NCBI RefSeq assembly: GCF_000153485.2
Contig: NC_018721.1
Coordinates: 1,612,001 to 1,676,000 of the forward strand
Direction of reading: 5' to 3'
Length of the DNA stretch: 64,000 bases
From: Psychroflexus torquis ATCC 700755
Lineage (GTDB): Bacteria; Bacteroidota; Bacteroidia; Flavobacteriales; Flavobacteriaceae
Made by a program: the position numbers and the translations under genes. This document shows, in pieces, positions 44,668-53,830 of the stretch. The notes under the pieces are model-generated. The model searched no databases. It was not told the DNA's origin and saw nothing but the letters and a program-made list of their open reading frames with translations. Within the stretch, counting starts at the first letter, position 1, and each line of letters begins with the position of its first letter.

Positions 44668-47529
44668 CTAAATTTCCAAAATATAATCTGCTAAGCCAAT
44701 TTCACGCGGTAAGTCCATTTTTTTACGCAAACGATATCGCTTCACTTCAACACTTTTCGTAGATATGTTGAAGAGCGGTGCGATCTCTTTGGACGATAAA
44801 TTCAAACGCAAGTAAGCGCTAAGTCTTAAATCATTTGGTGTTAGAGAATTATGTTTGGATTTCATCTTTTTCAAAAAGTCTTTATCTGCATTATTAAAGG
44901 CTTCTTCGAAGATCTTCCAATCGTCTGAATTGTTGATATTTTTATCGATAATCTTAATCACATTCCTAGAAGAAGCTTGTAATGGTTTTGATTTTTGGAG
45001 TTCCTCTTTAATTGAATTTAGAAATTCATTTTTCTTGATTAAGCTCATCGTAGAGACAGCCAACTCTCTATTCTTAGTTTCTATGTCCTGTTTGAGCTGT
45101 TCATTTTTAACTTGCATAAGCTCTTGCTCACTTTCTAGTTCTTTAAGTTCTAATTCTTGATTGGCTTTCCGCTTTAGTTCAATTTTTTGTTTTTTATAAT
45201 AGCGTTTATAAATAGTGTGAATCACTAAAAAGAAAACAATTGAAGTTAAAAGATAAACAATAAGCATAAGGTTTGAAAAAGAAAAAGGACGCTCTACAGT
45301 AAATATAAACGATTTGGAGCTCTTTTGATAACTCTCTCCAATTCTTGCTCTCACCTGAAATTCGTAATCGCCGGAAGCCAGATTACTGTATGTTATTTCA
45401 TTTTGTGACCCCCATGCGGTCCAGTCTTCTAAAAACCCCTTAAGCCGAAATTGATATTCGGAAGAAAAGTATTTTTCAAAGTGTGGTACACTAAAATTAA
45501 AATGAATATTATTGAACTTATTCTTTAATACTGCTGGTTGATCTTTAGCCAGAAAGACGGATTCTTTTCCATTTTCCCAGTACTTTATAGAAGTTAAATT
45601 TAGAGGTTGATCAATTTTTGATTTAGAAAATTTATCATAATTGATGACCATATAGCCTTGTGTAAAGCCTAATAAGTATTCATCGTCACTTAACTGAAGA
45701 ATATTTTCATAACCAGCCATCGTTCCTCTAGAATCCGAGGTAATTGGAATGGAAGCTAACCTGTAATTCTCATTCAATTTACCTTGTAAGGTAAAATCTA
45801 CACTATTTTTATTAAAACTCCAGAGTCCAATTTCTCCTTCAGTTACTGACAATTTCCCAGAGGAATAAGTCTCTTCAGAATACATCTGGCTTAATAAACT
45901 GTCTTTTTGAAAAGTATTATTTTCCATCTGAAATTTCCAAATGCCTTTTTGTTGGGCGTAATAGACTTGGCCTTTAAATTTAGCCAAACTAGAATATAGG
46001 CCTTTTTCTAGATCTACGTATTGGTGAATTTTAGAAACTTGAGTAAAATCTTTATCTAAGCTTATGCGATAAACACCTTTATACTCGTGATCAATTAAAA
46101 CTTCAGTGGGTGATATAAATTCAACAAATTTTGAAGACACGTCAAAATTTTTGATTTTGTTACGAAACTGCCATTGACCAGTCACCTTCTCTAAAACACT
46201 CAATCCTGAATAATTACCTTGTATAATAAGGCTTGGTTGGTTTGGAACCGACTTGAAACACCATGTACCTAGCAACTCAGAAAGTTGCTCAAAGTCGGTA
46301 TCTCCCACCACAAACGTCCCGTTGTTATGGCCACAAAATAAGGTGTCATCAATGGTTTTAAGAGTCCATACTTGTCCCTTAGACCCTTCCACAAGTTGAA
46401 AGTCCTCGCCAGGACTTTCAACTGTTCTAAAGAAAAGACCCTGATTTGTTCCTAAATAGAGACGATTATGGTGAACGATGGAAGTATATATGGTGCCTAA
46501 AATTCCTTTATCATCATTAAAAACACTAATTGAAGAGTTTATATTAACACAATCAATACCATTATCGAGTCCAAGCCAAATATTACTGTCTTTATCCTCA
46601 AAGACAGATAAAACTGTATTATTGGTAAGGCCCTCTTGCTGTGAAATTTGATTCGTAATAAGACCTTCGGGAGTAAGAAAAATAACGCCCTGAGAAATAG
46701 TCCCTAAAACTATACCTCCGTCAGTCTTTTGTAAACTCGCATATACATTAAAGGTGTTAAGGCTAGTAGAATTTGAAGGCCATAATTGAGGGACTTCCTC
46801 TAATGTATAAATGCCTTCTGTTTCGGTTTGCACCAAGATTTGATTCTTATAGGTATAAAGATTAGTGATAAGATTGGTTGTAAAGAAGGCATGATCTGAA
46901 ACCAATAAAGGGTTGCCATCTTCAATTTTGAAAAGCCCCTTATTTACAATCTGAAAATAAAGATCTGACTCTAACTTAAACATTTTTGAAATTGAACCTT
47001 CAATAGGAATTTTATTTACGAACTTATCATCAGTATGGTAAGTGTATATATGATCTAAAGATTGAAAAATGATCCAGTCTTCAAGCCTTTCAATGGTCCA
47101 GAATTGTTCATCTGTACCAATAGAATCGATAATATCGAGAGATAGTGAATTGTAGACTAAAGCACCTGTAGACTGTTTTTCCCAAAATCCAAATTCCCGA
47201 TAACTCCCTGAATATATTTTGTCATCATGAAAAAAAACAGAGCGAAGAATGGTTTGGTTAGGAGAAAGGTATAGCGCCCATGCCTCCCCATCATACTCCA
47301 ATAGTCCTTTATTATTGGCTATATAGATGTGCTTGTTTTCTCCTTGTGTAATGGACCAGTTCTGGTTATCAGCTTGATAGTCTTTTGGCGAAAAACTTAA
47401 AACAGGAGGCAATTCCTGAGAGTGACTGGATCCTAGAAAGCAAAAGAATAGGCAAACATGTAGGGATACATGAAACTTAACATTGTAAAGATTGTAAGTC
47501 TTAATCCCAAATATCCTCAAGCTCTTCAA
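44668..47529 (-). CDS. Periplasmic-propeller/triple-tyrosine transmembrane regulator with LuxR-type HTH
   Basis: About 953 residues. No ATG is present near the start; TTG 47529 or 47520 is required, overlapping the MFS end, followed by a signal segment (LFFCFLGSSHSQ). The sensor is a Reg_prop beta-propeller (VFEDKDSNIWLGLDNG), then a Y_Y_Y Ig-like domain (YQFRLKGFLEDW, YEFQVRARIG), one membrane helix near 765-785, a long coiled coil, and a C-terminal LuxR-type HTH (LSSKEIAPLFNISTKSVEVKRYRLRKKM). There is no histidine kinase, so ligand binding outside probably drives DNA binding directly. It is most likely the activator of this glucan locus. Confidence 0.92.
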   Translation of the reverse strand: MKSLRIFGIKTYNLYNVKFHVSLHVCLFFCFLGSSHSQELPPVLSFSPKDYQADNQNWSITQGENKHIYIANNKGLLEYDGEAWALYLSPNQTILRSVFFHDDKIYSGSYREFGFWEKQSTGALVYNSLSLDIIDSIGTDEQFWTIERLEDWIIFQSLDHIYTYHTDDKFVNKIPIEGSISKMFKLESDLYFQIVNKGLFKIEDGNPLLVSDHAFFTTNLITNLYTYKNQILVQTETEGIYTLEEVPQLWPSNSTSLNTFNVYASLQKTDGGIVLGTISQGVIFLTPEGLITNQISQQEGLTNNTVLSVFEDKDSNIWLGLDNGIDCVNINSSISVFNDDKGILGTIYTSIVHHNRLYLGTNQGLFFRTVESPGEDFQLVEGSKGQVWTLKTIDDTLFCGHNNGTFVVGDTDFEQLSELLGTWCFKSVPNQPSLIIQGNYSGLSVLEKVTGQWQFRNKIKNFDVSSKFVEFISPTEVLIDHEYKGVYRISLDKDFTQVSKIHQYVDLEKGLYSSLAKFKGQVYYAQQKGIWKFQMENNTFQKDSLLSQMYSEETYSSGKLSVTEGEIGLWSFNKNSVDFTLQGKLNENYRLASIPITSDSRGTMAGYENILQLSDDEYLLGFTQGYMVINYDKFSKSKIDQPLNLTSIKYWENGKESVFLAKDQPAVLKNKFNNIHFNFSVPHFEKYFSSEYQFRLKGFLEDWTAWGSQNEITYSNLASGDYEFQVRARIGESYQKSSKSFIFTVERPFSFSNLMLIVYLLTSIVFFLVIHTIYKRYYKKQKIELKRKANQELELKELESEQELMQVKNEQLKQDIETKNRELAVSTMSLIKKNEFLNSIKEELQKSKPLQASSRNVIKIIDKNINNSDDWKIFEEAFNNADKDFLKKMKSKHNSLTPNDLRLSAYLRLNLSSKEIAPLFNISTKSVEVKRYRLRKKMDLPREIGLADYILEI

Positions 47530-48877
47530 GTGATTTGTTTTTGGTTTCTGGTAAAAATTTGTAAGTAAACACTATGATAAGTATTATAAATCCTATAAAA
47601 ATAAAATAGGGTAATGATCCATTCCAAAAGCTATTCATATTAGTCTCACTTTCAGAAACAACAGGAAAAAATTGTGATACAACGTAATTCGAAGCCCATT
47701 GGGCTGCAACAGCAATAGACATGGCGGCACTTCTAATTCGATTAGGAAACATCTCGGAAAGCAAAACCCAAACTACAGGTCCCATAGACATGGCAAAAGA
47801 AGCGATAAAAAGCAATACGCCTATCAGAGAAACCAACCCAACACTTTGTTGTTGAAGACTAATACCGAGTAAAGAAAATCCAATTATCATACCGACGCAT
47901 CCAATATAAACCAAAGGTTTTCTTCCAAATTTATCTACAGAGAACATAGCGATAAAAGTGAAAATCAAATTAATAAAAGCTAAAAGAATTTGTTGTTCAA
48001 TAACGTCATCTTTCCCAAAACCTAAAGCTTTTTCAAAAATATCTGAGCCATAATATAACACGGCGTTAATCCCAGTAAATTGTTGTAACATTGAAAATAT
48101 AGTCCCTATGAGTATAATACCTAAAATTGCTTTCGAAAAAAAGTTGACTTTAGGCTTTTCTAGATTTTGATCAATCGAATCCTGAATTTGATGAGCCTCT
48201 ATCTTGGCCAATTCACTACCATGGATTTTTAAAAGAGTGCCATACCCTTCTTCAGGTCTTTGCATCAGGTATAACCATCTTGGACTTTTAGGGACAAAAA
48301 ATAGCAGAACCAAAAACAAGCTACTAGGAATTAACTCCGACCAAAACATTCGTCGCCAGCCAAAGGAAATGTTCTCAGCGACACTTAACTTATCACCAAT
48401 AAAGTAAGTTACCAAAAACACTACAAAAAAACCAATAACAATAGCCAATTGGTAAAAGGTAACTAAAGTTCCACGCCTGTGTGAGGGGGCAATTTCGGCA
48501 ATATACATAGGAGCAGACATAGAGGCAATACCTATACCAAGCCCACCTATAATTCTAAAAACCACCAATAAGCTAACTGAATCAGGTAGAAAAGAAGGTA
48601 AGCCTGAGCCCCATGCTGAAATTGTAAATAAAGCTGCAGAGATAATTAATGAGTACTTTCTACCAATTTTCATACTTAGGTAACCCGCACTCAGGGCCCC
48701 TACAAGACACCCTATTAAGGCCGACCCAACGACCCAACCCTTTAAAGCTGGATCTAAGTCAAAGTGTTGACTCAGAAAGTATTGAGCACCATTAATAACA
48801 CCTGTATCATAACCAAACAAAAATCCACCAAGTGCAGATACGGAGGTAATGAGCAATAAAAACGTTTTGGACTTCAT
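47501..48877 (-). CDS. MFS sugar transporter (sugar porter family, XylE/GLUT type)
   Basis: 458 residues with twelve hydrophobic segments. Sugar-porter signatures are present: FGYDTGVINGAQYF in TM1, GRKYSLI between TM2 and TM3, PKSPRWLYL after TM6 (PESPRWL in most relatives), QQFTGINAVLYYG in TM7 and PETKNKSLEELE at the C-terminus. It is a probable glucose or glucoside proton symporter of the inner membrane, taking up the end product of GH3. It overlaps the start of the regulator by about 29 bp, so transporter and regulator share a transcript. Confidence 0.95.
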   Translation of the reverse strand: MKSKTFLLLITSVSALGGFLFGYDTGVINGAQYFLSQHFDLDPALKGWVVGSALIGCLVGALSAGYLSMKIGRKYSLIISAALFTISAWGSGLPSFLPDSVSLLVVFRIIGGLGIGIASMSAPMYIAEIAPSHRRGTLVTFYQLAIVIGFFVVFLVTYFIGDKLSVAENISFGWRRMFWSELIPSSLFLVLLFFVPKSPRWLYLMQRPEEGYGTLLKIHGSELAKIEAHQIQDSIDQNLEKPKVNFFSKAILGIILIGTIFSMLQQFTGINAVLYYGSDIFEKALGFGKDDVIEQQILLAFINLIFTFIAMFSVDKFGRKPLVYIGCVGMIIGFSLLGISLQQQSVGLVSLIGVLLFIASFAMSMGPVVWVLLSEMFPNRIRSAAMSIAVAAQWASNYVVSQFFPVVSESETNMNSFWNGSLPYFIFIGFIILIIVFTYKFLPETKNKSLEELEDIWD

Positions 48878-49287
48878 CTATTAATTTTTGTTAAGCAAAA
48901 TAGAAAACATATTTCAAATATACATCACTATATCGATAGAGATTTTTGTAGTTTTAATCTTGTACAGGTTCACAATTATACACTACTATGGTGGAAGTTA
49001 CTAATATAAAGATTAAACGAGTAAATAATAATAATTTTTAGAGCTATCCGATCTAGAAATGACGGCTAGCTACTTTGAGTTTAAATCTCTCTAGCAAAAG
49101 GATAAATTATAGTTGAAGGCAAATTGAGAAATCTCAAAAACAACTTACATCTCTATATTGGCCTTTTAACTTCTGTATGATATACCAATAAAAGAAAAAT
49201 TAATAAAGATTTAGTGTTTAGGTTAAATCGAAGTCAAAAATTATAAAAACTGCCAAATACATCTTATATTGAAAAAAATGGAAATTT
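48878..49287. other. Divergent spacer between the MFS and alcohol dehydrogenase genes
   Basis: 410 bp, AT-rich. Apart from the MFS-side promoter elements near 48915-48952 I see no gene, hairpin or readable pseudogene. A segment near 49210-49225 (GTGTTTAGGTTAAA) resembles one at 50892-50905 (GTGTTTAGGTAAAC); the match is short. Confidence 0.5.
48915..48952 (-). promoter_or_regulatory. Putative MFS-regulator promoter with operator at the -33 position
   Basis: On the minus strand a TATATTTG -7 box (48915-48922) lies 37 bp before the MFS ATG. No TTG -33 element exists at 17-23 nt. Instead the 8-mer shared with the susC region (TTTGTAGT on plus, 48945-48952) sits 22 bp upstream of the box, as expected for an activator contacting polymerase. 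Confidence 0.45.
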
Positions 49288-50337
49288 ATGAGTCAAGTAA
49301 AAGCCTATGGCGCTGAAGCCAATGATGCAGATTTAAAACAGTTAGACATCAAAAGGAGAGAAATTCTTCCTAATGATATACATATAGAAATAGATTATTG
49401 TGGTGTTTGCCATAGTGATATACACCAAGTTAGAAACGATTGGAAAAATTCTAAATATCCCGTTATCCCAGGTCATGAAATAATAGGGCATGTTGTCGCT
49501 GTTGGAAAAGAGGTTACTAAATTTAAAGAGGGACAAAAAGTAGGGGTTGGATGTATGGTAGATTCTTGCCAAGATTGTGACGCTTGTGATGAAGGCCTAG
49601 AACAATATTGTGAAAAAGGAATGACAGCTACTTACAATAGTCCTGATAAACATTTAGGAGGACACACTTTCGGTGGTTATTCAGAGGAAGTCGTAGTAGA
49701 CGAGAAATTTGTATTAAATGTCTCAGAGAAATTGGACATGAAAGCAGTAGCCCCTTTATTATGTGCTGGTATTACAACGTGGTCACCACTAAAACAATGG
49801 AACGTACAAAAAGGAGATAAAGTTGGTGTTGTTGGTCTTGGAGGTCTTGGACATATGGGGATTAAATTCGCTCATGCCCTTGGAACTCATGTCGTTATGA
49901 TTACAACTTCACCAAACAAGAGTGAAGATGCGGAACGCCTTGGAGCAGATGAAGTATTGGTTTCTAAAAATGAAGAAGACATGAAGAAGCATGCCAATTC
50001 ATTCGACTTTATATTAAACACTGTCCCTGTGGGTCATGATGTGAATCCATATTTAAACTTACTTAAGCGAGACAAAACCATGTGTTTGGTTGGCGCCATT
50101 GAGCCACTCAAAGGAGTGAATGGCGGAGCTTTAATCGTAAAAAGAAAACGACTAGCAGGTTCTCTTATTGGAGGAATTCAAGAAACTCAAGACATGTTAG
50201 ATTTCTGTGGTGAACATAATATTGTTTCCGATGTGGAGATGATCGATATGCAAAACATCAATACTGCCTTTGAACGAATAGTGAGTTCAGACGTCAAATA
50301 CAGATTTGTCATTGACATGCAATCTTTAAAAGACTAA
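49288..50337 (+). CDS. Zinc-dependent NAD(P) alcohol dehydrogenase (CAD/YahK-like)
   Basis: 349 residues. The catalytic-zinc motif is CGVCHSDIHQ with GHEIIGHV, and the four-cysteine structural zinc site is CQDCDACDEGLEQYC. The nucleotide-binding GLGGLGHMG near residue 190 opens the Rossmann fold. GGHTFGGYSEE and CAGITTWSPL place it in the cinnamyl-alcohol-dehydrogenase/aldehyde-reductase subgroup (YahK, AdhC-like), usually NADPH-preferring. The physiological aldehyde is unknown. It ends before a perfect-stem terminator. Confidence 0.94.
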   Translation: MSQVKAYGAEANDADLKQLDIKRREILPNDIHIEIDYCGVCHSDIHQVRNDWKNSKYPVIPGHEIIGHVVAVGKEVTKFKEGQKVGVGCMVDSCQDCDACDEGLEQYCEKGMTATYNSPDKHLGGHTFGGYSEEVVVDEKFVLNVSEKLDMKAVAPLLCAGITTWSPLKQWNVQKGDKVGVVGLGGLGHMGIKFAHALGTHVVMITTSPNKSEDAERLGADEVLVSKNEEDMKKHANSFDFILNTVPVGHDVNPYLNLLKRDKTMCLVGAIEPLKGVNGGALIVKRKRLAGSLIGGIQETQDMLDFCGEHNIVSDVEMIDMQNINTAFERIVSSDVKYRFVIDMQSLKD

Positions 50338-50364
50338 AAACGAGTATTCGTTAGATACAAGTTT

Positions 50365-50403
50365 AATCCCCTTTTGAAATCATTTCAAAAGGGGATTTTT
50401 TTT
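50365..50403. terminator. Strong bidirectional terminator
   Basis: A perfect 15-bp stem, AATCCCCTTTTGAAA paired with TTTCAAAAGGGGATT around a TCA loop, is followed by T8. It serves the alcohol dehydrogenase and the convergent DUF2237 gene. Confidence 0.92.
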
Positions 50404-50764
50404 ACTCCTTATATTCCCAAGCCTTCAAAGTCTCTAACGAGACATACTCAAGCATTTTTTCATTACAAGATTCTAATCGAAGGTGAAGAGGATGTCCGGC
50501 TTCTTTACTTTTTAACCACACTCCCATACAAATACACCACCAATCTCCTGGTTTCAGACCTGGAAAACTCCATTGCGGTTTAGGGCTTACCAAATCGTTC
50601 CCTCTAGCTTTGTTCCACTCTAAAAATCCCTCAGTCACTTTTGCCGCAACAATATGGAGACCGGGATCGAGATCGGAATATTTACAAAACCCATCTCGGA
50701 AAGCCCCAGTCATAGGATCGTAAGAGCAGGCTAATAACTCAGTACCTAATATATTTTTTATCAT
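50402..50764 (-). CDS. DUF2237 family protein
   Basis: 120 residues. Conserved family features are visible: NILGTELLACS, PMTGAFRDGFC, DPGLHIVAAKVTEGFLEW, GNDLVSPKPQWSFPGLKPGDWWCICMG split around a tryptophan-rich core, and HPLHLRLESCNEKML. The family is widespread in bacteria and its function is unknown. It has several conserved Cys and Trp residues but no standard metal motif. No signal peptide, so cytosolic. Single-gene transcript ending at the shared terminator. Confidence 0.9.
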   Translation of the reverse strand: MIKNILGTELLACSYDPMTGAFRDGFCKYSDLDPGLHIVAAKVTEGFLEWNKARGNDLVSPKPQWSFPGLKPGDWWCICMGVWLKSKEAGHPLHLRLESCNEKMLEYVSLETLKAWEYKE

Positions 50765-50984
50765 TGTTTTTTCTTCTGAATTTGCTGTAAGTTAATCAAT
50801 AATAGGGAAAGTTAATTAGTTTTAAGGTGAAGAAATGACTTGGATAGGATGCTGAAATTCAGGAAAAGTAAGCTAGTAAAATTCAAATGATGTGTTTAGG
50901 TAAACTGAAGTCGGCATAACAAAAAGTCTTTAAAATTAGTGAATACATGTACTTCAATTTAACTTACATAAAATGGGTTTATAA
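50765..50984. other. AT-rich spacer before the decayed toxin-antitoxin pair
   Basis: No gene or strong structure is seen. It marks the left border of a roughly 1.5-kb graveyard region that reaches the symporter. Confidence 0.5.
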
Positions 50985-51211
50985 TCTAAAAAAAAATCAT
51001 TTGTTCAAAAATTTTTAAAACTTCAAAATGATGAAGTTATAAACAGTCTTCAGAAATTAAGGCAAGAACAAAACTGAACTCAAAAAAATAATTAAATCCA
51101 ATAAGTAGAGGTCAACTACAATGCAAGATTGATTGAGCAATGGTAGATTCTAAAAATGGCAAAATGATAAAAACGACAGATTTAAAAACAATAATTCAAA
51201 AGTGGAATTAG
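50985..51211 (+). pseudogene. Antitoxin pseudogene (ParD/RelB-type)
   Basis: The plus strand reads KKSFVQKFLKLQNDEVINSL, then KLRQEQN and a stop at 51075-51077. After a disrupted stretch (NARLIEQ in another frame) it continues MVDSKNGKMIKTTDLKTIIQ and KWN, with a stop at 51209-51211. Both the helical N-terminus and the SKNGR-like box followed by a helix ending in Trp are typical of small antitoxins encoded before ParE/RelE toxins. At least one stop and one frameshift interrupt it. The assignment is by eye. Confidence 0.6.
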
Positions 51212-51380
51212 AAGTTTATTAGTTAGAATTTGCCAAAAGTAAACTCAAAAATATTAATAGTAATTATTCTGTAAAAGCTTATAAAAGAGTAACTCAAAAA
51301 TTTAGTTAATGGAATTGTTGACACCAAAATGTGTATTAAAGGCAACTAAAAATAGGTCGGATCGAGACCTTAATAAAAGC
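51202..51380 (+). pseudogene. ParE/RelE-type toxin pseudogene
   Basis: Starting at GTG 51202, inside the end of the antitoxin as in real pairs, the frame reads MELEVY, a TAG where Trp is expected, LEFAKSKLKNI, YSVKAYKRVTQKF, a stop, then GIVDTKMCIKGN and, after a frameshift, QLKIGRIETLIKA. This is the ParE-family order (catalytic-core helix pair, then the QPxxGxxE motif). The C-terminal strands are not recoverable. The remnant is clearly non-functional. Confidence 0.6.
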
Positions 51381-51639
51381 TTTTTTGTAAGTGAATAAAC
51401 ATGACATACTATTAGAGTTAGTATCTAAAAAATCATCCTATCTATAAAAATATTGAAGATCAAAGAAGTCGTCTGGACTAAGGAATGAAAAACTACCTGC
51501 ATACCAACAAAGTCAGGTTTGAGTTATACGATAGCTTGACAAGTTAATTTTAATCGGTGGCAACTGAATTTAGGAGTTTTTTTATAGTAAGACAAGTCAT
51601 TCCTGACTACCTAAGGATGCAGGAAGGTTTTTTTCTACA
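51381..51639. other. Unassigned decayed DNA between the toxin and transposase remnants
   Basis: It may contain the lost 3' end of the toxin (from the left) and of the transposase (from the right), but no reading is convincing. Confidence 0.4.
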
Positions 51640-52060
51640 GAAATACCATTCATCAGCCTAAATCATTCCCTCAAGTGTATAAATCTATTTGCTCCATCGC
51701 TTTTCTGATTTTATGTACCATTGCCCAAAAAGGCTCTTAGTGTTTTAGTCCTAACTGTCGTTCAATCTCCGTACTTAAAAAACCCCTTTTTTGTTGAAGT
51801 CATAAGGCAAATGGTCTTATACCAAATCATAAAAGAAGGATTAGAATTTTCCATTAGTGTTCCGCTTTTCAAAGTCTATCTAGCCTCACAAGATTTGTAC
51901 TAATAAGCCCATTTATTTCTTAGCCAGTAGTGCTGGGAATCCCAGCATCTATTTCAAATAACTCCCTCTTTGTCGGTCTGTTTTTTATAGTGTAATTTAC
52001 AACTCTGCTCATTTGTAAAATGGTACTACAAATGAAAAAATATCCTTATATTAAACTCAA
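51640..52060 (-). pseudogene. IS1595-family transposase pseudogene
   Basis: The minus strand reads, across several lesions, FTNEQSCKLHYKKQTDKEG, VI, (stop for Cys) NRCWDSQHYWLRNKWAY, YKSCEAR, then QTLKSGTLMENSN, KTICLMTSTKKGF, EIERQLGLKH, EPFWAMVHKIRKAMEQ, LYTLEGMI and ADEWYF. This matches the N-terminal zinc ribbon (two CxxC pairs, partly lost) and the start of the DDE domain of IS1595/ISXO2-type transposases, in which ELDEGYF carries the first catalytic Asp. The rest of the DDE domain is missing or unreadable. No terminal repeats were identified. Confidence 0.75.
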
Positions 52061-52335
52061 TTCTAACAAATATTAGGAATTAGTCAGTAATATTGGAACA
52101 ATTATGGATATGCACCTTATTCCTAAAATGACGAATAAACCCGGATTATATCATGACAAATTAATATGCACTTAAATAACAAACTCCATAGATGTTTTCA
52201 AAAAATTATGTGGCACAACGAGAAGTCTTAAGGAAAAATCCGACTCCCTTATTTTTCCGAAAACAAGATAGCCTGAATGAATTCAATTCAGCTAGGAGAA
52301 CGGGTCTGCTATCAAATCTGATTTAGTGAATACAT
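52061..52335. other. Spacer upstream of the symporter
   Basis: 275 bp, AT-rich. I find no consensus TAnnTTTG box and no readable gene fragment. The symporter promoter must lie here but is not obvious. Confidence 0.45.
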
Positions 52336-53796
52336 ATGCAAAGTACAAATATTAGTATCCTTTTTTTAATAATTTACGTTGTGGGAATCATCGCCGTAGG
52401 TATTTGGAATAGAAAGAGTGAAAGCAGTGAAGATTTCTTTTTGGCTTCTAGAAAACTCCCTGCTTGGTTATTGGCCATTACTTTTATAGCCTCTTGGTGG
52501 GGCGGTGGTTCTGCTATAGATCTTGTAGATCATGCTCACAGAAATGGCATTAGCTCTTTTTGGATTTATGGAGTACCTGTATTGATAGCGACTGCCCTTT
52601 TGTTTCTATTTGCGAGAGGAATTAGAAATATAGGTTCTATTTCGCAACCACAACTTATGAAGCAGCGCTACAACAGCACAGTTTCACTGCTACTTACTAT
52701 TTTTATTATCATTTTTATGGTAATTGCAACAACAGTTCAGGTCATTGTCGTGGGTAAATTCTTCCAGGCATTTTTTGATCTCAGCTATCAAACCGGGGCT
52801 ATTATAGGTACTCTAATCGTATTGACCTATTCCTTATTTGGCGGCTTTAAAGGCGTAGTGCTCACAGATTTACTTCAGTTTGTATTCTTTTTATTTACCG
52901 GTATATTTTTGTTTTATACGGCCTACACCCAGTCTGGCGGTATGGAAGCTGTAAAAGCGACAGCACTTCTCAATAATAAAAGCGGGTACACTTCATTTTT
53001 TAGTGACGTTTCTGATAATTTGGCCTATGTTATAACTTTTGGTACTTCGTGGATGATTCAGGCGAATATTTGGCAACGCATTTCTGCTGCAAAGAAATCT
53101 ACAGACGCCAGAAAGATGATGATCATTAGTTTTTTCGCTTTTGTTCCGCTCTATCTTATGGTGACCTATACAGGCATGTTTGCTTCTGTATTTTATGAAA
53201 GCGTTCCAAAAAGCGGAATTGTTCCCAATATGATTAGTAATATTTCAAATCCAGTAATTAGCGCTCTTCTTTTTGTAGGTCTAAGTGCGGCAATTATGTC
53301 TACCATGGATTCTCTTATCAATACCGGCGCGCTTTCTTTAACCTTGGATATTTATAAGGTGTATATAAATCCTGGGGCGAGTGCTGCTCATAACGTTACT
53401 GTAGGAAGAATCTCTACCTTTATTGTTGGTGCCATCGCTTTATTGATAGCTTTAGAGATAAAATCTGTTTTAACCATCGCATGGATAGGATCTGATTTTT
53501 TAACTAGCGGAGCATTTATACCTCTTATACTCGGATTTTTATGGGCAAGGGGTACCGCTACAGCGGCTACAATTTCTATGTTATTCGGGTTGGTGTTTTC
53601 TAGTTATAATCTCATGGTAGCTCTTGGTGCTCCCTTTCCCGTTGCCTGGGAAATAGCATCGATTTCACAAGCCGTAATCGGCATTTCCATTTCACTGATT
53701 TTGTACGTGGGCTTCAGTTTTATAACTAAAAACGATATGGAAAAAAGCAGAAGCTTTATAAGAAAAGCGAATATCTTAAACAAGAGATACGATTAA
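52336..53796 (+). CDS. Sodium:solute symporter (SSS family)
   Basis: 486 residues with about thirteen membrane segments. SSS features include IAVGIWNRKSESSEDFFLASRKLP-type start (split by a turn), SWWGGGSAIDLV in TM2, GGFKGVVLTDLLQF in TM5 and MSTMDSLINTGALSLTLDIY in TM8-9, which contains the Na2-site serines. The substrate is not evident; amino acids, sugars or carboxylates are all possible. The next genes, a gamma-glutamyltransferase and a TonB receptor, point to an amino acid or peptide product. The 3' half is duplicated as a pseudogene at 59581-60112. Confidence 0.93.
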   Translation: MQSTNISILFLIIYVVGIIAVGIWNRKSESSEDFFLASRKLPAWLLAITFIASWWGGGSAIDLVDHAHRNGISSFWIYGVPVLIATALLFLFARGIRNIGSISQPQLMKQRYNSTVSLLLTIFIIIFMVIATTVQVIVVGKFFQAFFDLSYQTGAIIGTLIVLTYSLFGGFKGVVLTDLLQFVFFLFTGIFLFYTAYTQSGGMEAVKATALLNNKSGYTSFFSDVSDNLAYVITFGTSWMIQANIWQRISAAKKSTDARKMMIISFFAFVPLYLMVTYTGMFASVFYESVPKSGIVPNMISNISNPVISALLFVGLSAAIMSTMDSLINTGALSLTLDIYKVYINPGASAAHNVTVGRISTFIVGAIALLIALEIKSVLTIAWIGSDFLTSGAFIPLILGFLWARGTATAATISMLFGLVFSSYNLMVALGAPFPVAWEIASISQAVIGISISLILYVGFSFITKNDMEKSRSFIRKANILNKRYD

Positions 53797-53830
53797 AACT
53801 CTTTCAGAAAAAAAAATACAAAATTGATAA
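53296..53830 (+). repeat. Direct repeat, copy 1 (3' half of the SSS symporter gene)
   Basis: This segment, from the ATGTCTACCATGGATTC stretch to 34 bp past the symporter stop, recurs at 59581-60112 in the same orientation with substitutions and small indels. The two copies bracket the gamma-glutamyltransferase and TonB receptor genes. Confidence 0.93.

Noticed and set aside
51721..51903. 60-codon plus-strand open frame (MPKKALSVLVLTVV)
   Set aside because: It is exactly antisense to the readable IS1595-type transposase remnant, starts with TTG and matches nothing I know.
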